A stretch of 6,220 bases of DNA, taken from positions 1-6,220 of the forward strand of contig CALDGV010000451.1 of assembly GCA_937941745.1 (NCBI GenBank), read 5' to 3'. The notes beneath the pieces were generated by a model. That model saw only the letters and a program-made list of their open reading frames with translations. It did no database searches and was not told the DNA's origin. Position 1 is the stretch's first letter, and each line of letters opens with the position of its first letter. The position numbers and the translations under genes were made by a program. This document shows, piece by piece, positions 1 to 5,826 of this stretch. Source of the DNA: an uncultured Prosthecobacter sp. (lineage in GTDB: Bacteria > Verrucomicrobiota > Verrucomicrobiia > Verrucomicrobiales > Verrucomicrobiaceae).

Positions 1-343
1 CGGCGAACCATGAGACGTTGACCGCAGGCGCGGCGAGTGTTGTTTCATCGGCAGGATCGAGATCACCACGCCAGTGTGCGAGGTAGTTTTTATCCGCGAG
101 CGTGCTTTTGACCTGCGAGCGCCTCCAGGTGGGGTTTTTAGCCACGAAGGCGAGAAATTGCGCGTTCGTGATCTGCGTGGTGTCCATGAAAAAAGGCTCC
201 GCACGGCGCTGCTTGGCCTTTTTGGCATAGACTGGTTTGTACAAGCCGCCGGGGATGTGAACCATGCCCGGAGGTGGCGCGGGGACTTCAGCCGCTGGCA
301 GCATTGCGACTGCCAGCAGCAGGTATGTGAGTGCTTGACGCAT
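1..343 (-). CDS. nirV: NirV-like protein of the formylglycine-generating enzyme (SUMF1) fold, C-terminal part outside window
   Basis: This reading frame opens with ATG at 343-341 and is still open at the left edge, giving 114 visible residues. Residues 1-19 look like a Sec signal peptide (MRQALTYLLLAVAMLPAAE), so the protein probably works outside the cytoplasm. The FGE/SUMF1 hallmarks follow: GMVHIPGG (about 26-33), EPFFMDTTQITNAQFLAFV (49-67), YLAHWRGDL (87-95) and AAPAVNVSWFA at the edge. This is the N-terminal half of the domain; the part that would hold any catalytic cysteines lies outside the window. Homologues called NirV sit beside nirK in denitrifiers such as Rhodobacter, but their biochemical role is not established. 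The start lies 13 bases after the nirK stop, which implies co-transcription. No Shine-Dalgarno sequence precedes it. The family call is firm; the nirV name rests on family plus its place next to nirK. Confidence 0.82.
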   Translation of the reverse strand, partial: MRQALTYLLLAVAMLPAAEVPAPPPGMVHIPGGLYKPVYAKKAKQRRAEPFFMDTTQITNAQFLAFVAKNPTWRRSQVKSTLADKNYLAHWRGDLDPADETTLAAPAVNVSWFA

Positions 344-356
344 GAGGTTTGTGGAA

Positions 357-1916
357 TCAATGGCCGGGCTGGGCGGGAGCCGGAGCGGTCGCGCGGACCT
401 CCTTCACCATGGCGGGCAGCACTTCGGTGCCGTTGTTCCCCCAACTGCTATACACATAGGTAAGCACATTGGACACCTGCTCATCATTGAGGCCTAGCTG
501 CGGCATGATGCTGGCATAGACCTCGCCATTTACGGTCACATTGCCTTGCAGGCCGTGGAGCACGGTTCCGATGCTGCGCTTCACATCCGCATTGAGGTAG
601 TCGGACTTGGCGAGCGGTGGGAATGCCTTCGGGATGCCCTGCCCCTCCGCCTGATGGCAGGCCATGCAGATGGATGTGTAGAGGAGTTTGCCACGAGCGA
701 TGCGCTCGTCTTTGTTTGCCGCGGGCGGCTGCTGTGTGGATGCCTGAGGGATGTTTTGCACCGCGCCGCCTTCGAGCTGGTAGATGCGGTCATCCTGCTT
801 TCCGGAGTACACGAGTTTGTTTTCCTCGCCAGTGACCTTGATCATGCCCACGGCACCTTTGTTGAAGGCGCGGAAGATGCTGTGATCGACCAGAATATAG
901 GTGCCTGGCACTTCGAGGCCGAAATCCACGATGGCAGAGCCGCCGGCGGGAATCATCGTGGTCTGCACCTGATGCTGTGCGGGCTTCACACCGCCCTCCA
1001 GATACACGTTGTCAAAAATCTCGCCGATGACGTGGAAGGAGGACGTGAGGTTCGGGCCGCCATTGCCGACGAAGAGGCGCACTTTTTCGCCCACCTTGGC
1101 ATGCACGGCATTGTCGCCCGCCATCGCGCCGACGCTGCCGTTGAAGACGACGTAGTCAGGTGTCTCGGTGAGCGCCTTGTCCATGTTGAAGGGTTGCAGG
1201 CCGGCCTCGCCATACGGTCCTTTGGTGTAGAACTCGGATTGGAAGACATAGAACTCCTTGTCCACTTTTGGCAGGCCGCCGATTGGCTCGATGAGGATGA
1301 GACCATACATGCCGTTCGCCACATGCATGCCGACGGGTGCTGTGGCGCAGTGATAGACGTAGAGGCCCGGATTCAGCGCCTTGAAGGAAAAGACGGACAC
1401 ATGCCCTGGTGTCGTGAAGGACGAGGCCGCGCCGCCGCCTGGTCCGGTGACAGCGTGAAGGTCGATGTTATGCGGCATCTTGCTGTCCGGCCGGTTCATG
1501 AGGTGAAACTCCACCTCGTCATTCTGGCGGATGCGGATGAATTTGCCCGGCACGCTGCCACCGAAGGTCCAAAACGTGTAATCCACGCCGTCGGCCATGC
1601 GCTTCACCACTTCGACGACTTCGAGTTTGATCGTCACCTTCGTCGGATGATCGCGCGTGATGGGTGGTGGCACGTTCGGCGCATCGGTCAAAACGGCGTT
1701 CTCTGTGCCTGAGACAGGTTTGTCCTGCTGCTTCGTGGGGTTTGCCATCGCGTCATCCGAAGCCGGAGCAGCAGCAACAGCGGGCGAACGTAATTCCAGC
1801 ATGGCCTTCATGAAGGTTTCCTGGGACTGCTTTTCGTTTGGACTCAGCTCGCGGTCGCATTGCGTGAGAAAAGCGACCGAGGCGGCCGCCAGGAGGAGTG
1901 TGGTTTTCGTTTTCAT
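357..1916 (-). CDS. nirK: Copper-containing nitrite reductase with C-terminal cytochrome c domain
   Basis: A 519-residue NO-forming nitrite reductase. An N-terminal hydrophobic segment ends in LTQC (Cys20), a possible lipobox although Gln at -1 is atypical, followed by an Ala/Pro-rich linker to about residue 75. The two-cupredoxin core spans about 80-365 and closely resembles Neisseria AniA. Type 1 copper ligands by motif are His149, Cys190, His198 and Met203; type 2 ligands are His154, His189 and His345; the catalytic Asp and His are Asp152 and His295. The short Cys-to-His loop (CATAPVGMH) is the AniA-like class II form. After a Gln/Ala/Pro linker, a class I cytochrome c domain (about 402-495) has CMACH (Cys417, Cys420, His421) and probable axial Met471. 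Such three-domain enzymes are known, for example in Ralstonia pickettii, where the heme donates electrons to the copper core. The ATG lies 3 bases after the truncated hemoglobin stop. All expected ligands are present, so activity is expected. Confidence 0.97.
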   Translation of the reverse strand: MKTKTTLLLAAASVAFLTQCDRELSPNEKQSQETFMKAMLELRSPAVAAAPASDDAMANPTKQQDKPVSGTENAVLTDAPNVPPPITRDHPTKVTIKLEVVEVVKRMADGVDYTFWTFGGSVPGKFIRIRQNDEVEFHLMNRPDSKMPHNIDLHAVTGPGGGAASSFTTPGHVSVFSFKALNPGLYVYHCATAPVGMHVANGMYGLILIEPIGGLPKVDKEFYVFQSEFYTKGPYGEAGLQPFNMDKALTETPDYVVFNGSVGAMAGDNAVHAKVGEKVRLFVGNGGPNLTSSFHVIGEIFDNVYLEGGVKPAQHQVQTTMIPAGGSAIVDFGLEVPGTYILVDHSIFRAFNKGAVGMIKVTGEENKLVYSGKQDDRIYQLEGGAVQNIPQASTQQPPAANKDERIARGKLLYTSICMACHQAEGQGIPKAFPPLAKSDYLNADVKRSIGTVLHGLQGNVTVNGEVYASIMPQLGLNDEQVSNVLTYVYSSWGNNGTEVLPAMVKEVRATAPAPAQPGH

Positions 1917-1919
1917 GGT

Positions 1920-2399
1920 TCAGGCAGGTTGGGAGGATTGCTTGTAGCGGGCATACCGTTCACGCTGCTCAGGCGTGAGGTTCGCAGGGTCGAATCTCGG
2001 ATCAGGCACCTGATTGATGCGTGAGAAGATGACGTTCGCCATGTCGGCGGCGCAGCTCTTGATGTGCTCGGCATGCTCGCCGGCGAAGAGATCATCCACC
2101 GTGGAGCGGAAGAGCAGGAGCCAATGGTCAAATTTGTCCCGTCCCATGTCCGTGAGCGGCACCAGCTTCGCGTGCGCGGCGAGCGGATTCCCGGTGAAGC
2201 CGCCACTGCGAAACAGGACCGTCTCCCAGAAAGCATACATCTTCGGCAGATGCGTGCTCCAGTTCGTCTGCGCTACCTTGTCGAAAATGTGACCGAGCAC
2301 CTCGTCGGCACGGACGCGGTCGTAGAAAGTGTTCACGAGAATTTCGATCTCCGGCCGTCCGGCGAGATCGGGTTTGCTGGCGGCTTTTTCCTCATTCAT
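1920..2399 (-). CDS. Group III truncated hemoglobin
   Basis: A 159-residue single-domain globin with no signal peptide, so cytoplasmic. It aligns by eye with the group III (P) truncated hemoglobins such as Campylobacter jejuni Ctb. Tyr26 (FYDRV) corresponds to TyrB10, His50 (THLPKMYAFW) to HisE7, His76 (NPLAAHAKL) is the proximal HisF8, and Trp93 (DHWLLLF) is TrpG8. The group signature GGFTGNPL precedes the proximal histidine. A hydrophilic tail of about 25 residues follows the fold. Family members bind oxygen and NO; the physiological role is debated, with NO or nitrosative stress protection the usual suggestion. It is the first visible gene of a unit with nirK (3-base gap) and nirV, so a role in handling NO made by NirK is a reasonable inference. 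The start is the only suitable ATG near the conserved B helix. Confidence 0.93.
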   Translation of the reverse strand: MNEEKAASKPDLAGRPEIEILVNTFYDRVRADEVLGHIFDKVAQTNWSTHLPKMYAFWETVLFRSGGFTGNPLAAHAKLVPLTDMGRDKFDHWLLLFRSTVDDLFAGEHAEHIKSCAADMANVIFSRINQVPDPRFDPANLTPEQRERYARYKQSSQPA

Positions 2400-2443
2400 G
2401 CATCTTAGAGTAGCCGCTCCAAGAATGACCGCTCTGCACTCTC

Positions 2444-2458
2444 TGGCAAGGTTTGGGC
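2444..2458 (+). promoter_or_regulatory. Possible sigma-54 type -24/-12 element
   Basis: TGGCAAG-GTTT-GGGC keeps the invariant GG (2445-2446) and GC (2457-2458) at the 10-base spacing required for sigma-54 and matches most of the -24 half, but the -12 half is GGGC rather than TTGC. It points toward norE and would start transcription near 2470, inside the inverted repeat. Some NO-responsive promoters (NorR targets) use sigma-54, which makes the match suggestive. The same bases read on the minus strand give TTGCCA, which could serve as a -35 for the globin, but only with a poor -10. Confidence 0.18.
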
Positions 2459-2461
2459 GGT

Positions 2462-2487
2462 AATTGCGGAACTGGCCTTCTGCAATT
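2462..2487. promoter_or_regulatory. 26-bp imperfect inverted repeat, candidate operator
   Basis: The left arm AATTGCGGAA (2462-2471) and right arm TTCTGCAATT (2478-2487) are reverse complements except for one G/T position, and flank a 6-base centre, CTGGCC. The outer AATTGC/GCAATT half-sites are centred 20 bp apart, about two helical turns, which suits a dimeric regulator. It ends 32 bp before the norE start and begins 62 bp upstream of the globin start. No T-run follows on either side, so it does not look like an intrinsic terminator. The cognate regulator is unknown; the arms do not match the FNR/DNR consensus. Confidence 0.45.
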
Positions 2488-2519
2488 GTGCCTGCGTTAG
2501 ATTCTGCCTATCTCCTCCC

Positions 2520-3125
2520 ATGAAAAATCAACGCCACGACGACATGAGCACAGCCTGCCAGGACCGCTCGGACTCATGGGAACCGCCGGGTGGCCTGCTC
2601 ATCTGGCTGCTCGTGATGCTGGAGGTGGTGACCTTTGGCGCGGGCATTTTGGCATTTGTCTGGCAGGAGCGCGGGAATGCGGCGGAGTATGAGCAGGGAC
2701 GCCTGCTGCTAAATCAGAACCTAGCCTTTGCGAACACACTCGTTCTGCTCACTGGCGGCTGGTTCATGGCCTGCGGGCTGGGGGCCTTGCGAAAGGGAGA
2801 AAAACTATGCGCCAGAAGCTGGACGATAGCTGCGCTGCTAACTGGCGTGCTCTTCTTGGCGCTAAAGCTCATCGAATACCGCCAGAAGGCCGCGCATGGC
2901 ATCCAGTTTGGCGAGGATACGTTCTTCACGCTTTATTACCTGCTCACGGGCTTCCACTTCGTGCATGTGCTAGTCGCCGTGGTGCTGCTGGGGGTGCTCG
3001 CTCGCTCAGTCCGCCTCGGGCACAGCCATGCGGGCGATCATCAAAACTTCGAGGCAGGTGCGGTCTTCTGGCACATGTGCGATCTCATCTGGCTGCTGCT
3101 CTATCCCGTCATCTACCTGCTATGA
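2520..3125 (+). CDS. norE: NorE-like heme-copper oxidase subunit III family protein
   Basis: A 201-residue polytopic membrane protein with about five hydrophobic helices (roughly 25-47, 70-90, 100-118, 135-162 and 180-200), matching the short subunit III form typical of NorE rather than the seven-helix CoxC. Family landmarks are PPGGLLIWLLVMLEVVTFGA near the N terminus, a charged helix end LKLIEY (Glu119), FHFVHV (His146, His149) and the closing motif EAGAVFWHMCDLIWLLLYPV (Glu178, His185, Asp188). NorE is an accessory protein of NO reductase that supports full activity but is not catalytic. The gene overlaps norF by 4 bp and diverges from the globin/nirK unit. The ATG at 2520 is used here; a second in-frame ATG at 2544 is also possible, since neither has a Shine-Dalgarno sequence and the first helix begins well after both. 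Confidence 0.88.
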   Translation: MKNQRHDDMSTACQDRSDSWEPPGGLLIWLLVMLEVVTFGAGILAFVWQERGNAAEYEQGRLLLNQNLAFANTLVLLTGGWFMACGLGALRKGEKLCARSWTIAALLTGVLFLALKLIEYRQKAAHGIQFGEDTFFTLYYLLTGFHFVHVLVAVVLLGVLARSVRLGHSHAGDHQNFEAGAVFWHMCDLIWLLLYPVIYLL

Positions 3126-3352
3126 ACCGCGCTCTCACCTTTATCTGGCTATTTCTCATCACGCTCACCACGGCGAGCTGGCTGCTGGCGGAGCGCCATG
3201 TGCTGCCATCGCTGCTACTTGGGCTGGCAGCGGTGAAGTTCACGCTGGTCGCAGGCTGGTTCATGGAGCTTCGCCGGACACATCGCTTCTGGCAGGTGGC
3301 GCTGGGAGGCTTGCTGATGATCATCATCACTGGTGTGGTGTGGCTGGCTTGA
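3122..3352 (+). CDS. norF: NorF-like small membrane protein (prokaryotic COX subunit IV family)
   Basis: A 76-residue protein, nearly the length of the Paracoccus NorF. It begins at the ATG of an ATGA overlap with the norE stop, indicating translational coupling. It has three hydrophobic segments, about residues 5-23, 28-48 and 56-75. The central KFTLVAGWFMELRRTHRFW is characteristic of the COX4-like/NorF family, with a conserved Lys in the membrane, FMEL at the helix end and a following Trp. NorF is proposed to act with NorE in maturation or full activity of NO reductase; its mechanism is not known. A longer open frame reaches upstream inside norE, but it reads norE sequence out of frame and should not be taken as the start. 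The stop lies one base from the norD stop on the opposite strand. Confidence 0.85.
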   Translation: MNRALTFIWLFLITLTTASWLLAERHVLPSLLLGLAAVKFTLVAGWFMELRRTHRFWQVALGGLLMIIITGVVWLA

Positions 3353-3353
3353 A

Positions 3354-5045
3354 TCACACCGCCAGGCGCAGCCGCGCGAAGGCACCGCACATGCTGGCGA
3401 CGAGGGCGCGAGGGTTTGGCACGATGTCGTAGTGCTGGCGGGCGAACATGCGGGGGAAGTGCTCTCTCGCACGCTTCTCGATGGCGAAGGCGTGGGTGGT
3501 GATGCCGTGCTTCACGCCTGTTTCGATGGCTTTGCGCACATCGCGCAGGCCGTATTCGCCTTCGTAGCGGTCGTAATCACAAGGGCGGCCATCGGTGAGA
3601 AGGAAGATGACTTTTTTCTCCGCGCTTTGCCGCATGAGCAGCTCCTGAGCATGCCGCAGCGCGGGACCTATGCGCGTGTAGCCCTGCGCCTGCACGCTAC
3701 CGAGCCGGGTGCGGGCCGTGAGCCATGGATCGCGGAAGTCTTTGATGAGATGAAAAGCGCACTCGCGCCGCGTGTCGGAGCTGAAACCGGCCACGGCGAA
3801 GGTCTCGATGAATTCGTCGAGCACCTCGCCCACGCAGAGCAGCGTCTCGCGGATGGTGTCGAGCACGCGAGCATCATCCACCCATGAATCGGTGGAAAAG
3901 CTCTGGTCCATGAGGATCAAGGCCGCCACGTCATGCAGGCGGCGCTGGCGCTGGATGTAGATCCGCTCGTCCGGCCCGTGACCGCTGCGGGCGGCGACTT
4001 GTGCGGCGATGACGGCGTCGATGTCGAGCTCAGGGCCGTGCGGCTGGCGTTTCGCACGTTGCGTCTGCGTGGCGAGCGCAGCGAGTTTTTTGCGAAGGTC
4101 GAGAATGACGGCGCGGTGCTTCGCTGCGGCGGTTTTGGCCCATGCGGGATCGGTTGCGGTGACGCGTTGCGGCTGCACATGACACCAGGCCGGCTTGTGA
4201 CGCTGTTTTTGGTAATCCCACTCGGGATACGGGATGCCGCCTGCGGGCGGTTCGTCGTTTTCGGAGCCAATTTCGAGCGAGAGGCCCTCCATGACGATGT
4301 CACTGCGATAAATCGAACGCGGTCGCTCGCGGGTGCGCACGACGTGTTTCATGTCGAGCTTGTTCAGCGCCTCGGCGTGGTCTTCGAGTTCGTCCTCGTC
4401 GTCGGTTTTGCGGTCGAGGCCGCTGTATTCTTCGAGAGTCTCCGCTTTCTCGAAAGTGTGAATCGGCATCTCGGATTCGACGGGCTGATCGTCGTCGCCG
4501 AGCTTCACTTTCACGTTCGTCTGGCCTTTGCCTTCGATCTCCGTGACTTGATCCGGCTGTTCGAGGGCGGTTTGCGAGTTGAGGAGCGTTTTGGAGGCCT
4601 GCGGGCTGTTTTCGCGAGAAAATTCCGCGCGGCCGATGAGGCTCCAAAAGTCCGTTTCGCCCAAAAATGGCCCCAATTCGGCGATCCGGGCCTTCAGCGC
4701 CGGAATTTCGCCCAAAAGCTGTTTCGGCTCCGAAATCCGATGCCGGATGGCGAGCGCGGCAAAGATCGTTTTGAGCTGAAAAAGCACCTGATTGGCCTCT
4801 GTGGCACTCGCGATCGAAAACTCCGGCGGGAGAAAAACACGCTCATGATCGCACAGGACGCGATTGGGTGTTTCGAGTACGCTCACCGGTTTTTCAGCGA
4901 TCATGTTGGCGAGCAAAAACAGCCGCTGCCGGTGCGGAGCCAGATCCGCGCGCACCGCGGCCGCAGCCCGCTCACGCGGCGATTCGACCAGGCGCTTGTA
5001 GAGCGCCTTGAGGCCCAGGAAGAGATTTTCCTCCCATTCAAACAT
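3354..5045 (-). CDS. norD: NorD, VWA-domain activator of NO reductase
   Basis: A 563-residue cytoplasmic protein without signal or membrane segments. Residues 1-150 are mainly helical. Residues 165-225 are acidic and low-complexity (DDDQPVESE, TDDEDELED) and probably a flexible linker. A conserved YPEWDY motif (273-278) and DIDAVI (341-346) follow, then a C-terminal von Willebrand factor A domain (about 370-555). Its metal-ion-dependent adhesion site is complete: DQSFS (Asp380, Ser382, Ser384), Thr457 in GYTRIG and Asp485 in LLTDGRP. NorD works with the AAA+ ATPase NorQ as a chaperone needed for an active NO reductase, attributed to insertion of the non-heme iron FeB. The ATG comes one base after the norQ stop (TGA-T-ATG), consistent with coupled translation and a fixed NorQ:NorD ratio. 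Length and domain order are normal for the family. Confidence 0.95.
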   Translation of the reverse strand: MFEWEENLFLGLKALYKRLVESPRERAAAAVRADLAPHRQRLFLLANMIAEKPVSVLETPNRVLCDHERVFLPPEFSIASATEANQVLFQLKTIFAALAIRHRISEPKQLLGEIPALKARIAELGPFLGETDFWSLIGRAEFSRENSPQASKTLLNSQTALEQPDQVTEIEGKGQTNVKVKLGDDDQPVESEMPIHTFEKAETLEEYSGLDRKTDDEDELEDHAEALNKLDMKHVVRTRERPRSIYRSDIVMEGLSLEIGSENDEPPAGGIPYPEWDYQKQRHKPAWCHVQPQRVTATDPAWAKTAAAKHRAVILDLRKKLAALATQTQRAKRQPHGPELDIDAVIAAQVAARSGHGPDERIYIQRQRRLHDVAALILMDQSFSTDSWVDDARVLDTIRETLLCVGEVLDEFIETFAVAGFSSDTRRECAFHLIKDFRDPWLTARTRLGSVQAQGYTRIGPALRHAQELLMRQSAEKKVIFLLTDGRPCDYDRYEGEYGLRDVRKAIETGVKHGITTHAFAIEKRAREHFPRMFARQHYDIVPNPRALVASMCGAFARLRLAV

Positions 5046-5046
5046 A

Positions 5047-5826
5047 TCAGAGCGTCAGTTCGATGACCTGGGTGATAGCGGCGAGCGCGTCGGGATCGTC
5101 GGTGAGAGGTTCGGCGACGGCGACGGTGGCGGCGTAACGCGGTGGGAGGCCGGTGCGGATGAGTTTCGCGGCATCGACAAGCAGGCGCGTGGACACGCTT
5201 TCGAGCAGCGAGAGCTCGGTGAGGGCGCGGACCTTTTTGGCGATGGCGACGAGGCTGCGGGCGATTTTTTCGTCGATGCCGGTCTCACCAGTGAGGATAC
5301 GCGTTTCGATGTCTGTGCTCGGATATCCGAAGCCGAGACCGATGAAGCGCTGGCGTGTGGAGGGTTTCAGCTCACGCATGCTGCGCTGGTAGCCTGGATT
5401 GTAACTGATGACGAGCATGAACTCCGGCGGCGCGTGCAGCGTCTCACCGGTGCGGTCGAGAAACAGTTCGCGGCGGTGATCGGTGAGCGAGTGAATGACG
5501 ACAATGGCATCGGCGCGGGCTTCAGCGACTTCATCGAGGTAGAGGATGGCCCCTTCACGCACGGCGCGTGTCACCGGTCCATCGGTCCAGCGGGTGTCAC
5601 CGCCGATGAGGAGGTGGCGTCCGAGCAGGTCGGTGGCGGTGGTGTCCTCGTTGCATGAGACGGTGACGAGCGGGCGGCCGAGTTTGGCGGCCATGTGCTC
5701 GACGAAGCGCGTCTTGCCGCAGCCGGTGGGGCCTTTGAGCATGAGAGGCAGGCGTGCCTCCCATGCTTTGGCGAAGAGCTCGCTCTCGCGTCCGGTTTCG
5801 AGGTAGAAAACTTCGCGCGTGCTCAT
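5047..5826 (-). CDS. norQ: NorQ, MoxR-family AAA+ ATPase
   Basis: A 259-residue ATPase of the usual NorQ/CbbQ length. Motifs in order are Walker A GPTGCGKT (32-39), Walker B ILYLDE (94-99, Asp98 and Glu99), sensor 1 Asn143 in SYNPGYQ, an arginine-finger segment STRQRF (156-161) and a probable sensor 2 arginine in VSTRLL (Arg214). All nucleotide-binding residues are intact. NorQ is predicted to form a ring and to use ATP hydrolysis, together with NorD, to remodel NO reductase during FeB insertion. The stop of norB and the start of norQ share one base (TGATG), and norD begins one base after norQ ends, so the three genes are almost certainly one transcription and translation-coupled unit. CbbQ of the Rubisco system is a close relative, but the norB and norD neighbours decide the name. 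Confidence 0.95.
   Translation of the reverse strand: MSTREVFYLETGRESELFAKAWEARLPLMLKGPTGCGKTRFVEHMAAKLGRPLVTVSCNEDTTATDLLGRHLLIGGDTRWTDGPVTRAVREGAILYLDEVAEARADAIVVIHSLTDHRRELFLDRTGETLHAPPEFMLVISYNPGYQRSMRELKPSTRQRFIGLGFGYPSTDIETRILTGETGIDEKIARSLVAIAKKVRALTELSLLESVSTRLLVDAAKLIRTGLPPRYAATVAVAEPLTDDPDALAAITQVIELTL

Larger units (their letters stand above)
2400..2519. promoter_or_regulatory. Divergent promoter region between truncated hemoglobin/nirK unit and norEF
   Basis: This is the only real intergenic space in the window. It separates two units reading away from each other and so should contain both promoters. It contains a 26-bp inverted repeat (2462-2487) and a sigma-54-like GG-N10-GC element (2444-2458). 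No clear sigma-70 -10/-35 pair stands out on either strand. No canonical FNR/DNR box (TTGAT-N4-ATCAA) is present. The location as a promoter region is inferred from gene orientation, not from a strong consensus. Confidence 0.7.

Noticed and set aside
74..463. A 129-codon open frame on the plus strand across nirV and the nirK end
   Set aside because: It is antisense to nirV and nirK and has low-complexity Arg/Gly/Cys content without a domain.
546..1712. A 388-codon open frame on the plus strand opposite nirK
   Set aside because: It lies wholly antisense to a gene with complete catalytic motifs, and its translation is rich in His, Ala, Val and Asp with no recognisable domain, as expected for the mirror of GC-biased codons.
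2462..2487. Inverted repeat as an intrinsic terminator
   Set aside because: No T-tract follows the stem on either strand, and it sits upstream of both divergent genes rather than after any gene.
2807..3352. A longer 181-codon version of norF starting inside norE
   Set aside because: The first 105 codons read norE out of frame and give an Arg/Ala/Gly-rich sequence without family similarity. The ATG at 3122 gives the full family length and a classic ATGA overlap.
4655..4717. The 12-base direct repeat TTTCGCCCAAAA at 4655-4666 and 4706-4717
   Set aside because: The copies are exactly 17 codons apart inside norD and encode a similar Leu-Gly-Glu stretch in a helical region, so local codon reuse or a small old duplication explains it.
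3933..5066. A 377-codon open frame on the plus strand opposite norD
   Set aside because: It mirrors norD in a fixed frame, shows no domain or export signal, and has no promoter or ribosome site. It is an antisense shadow.
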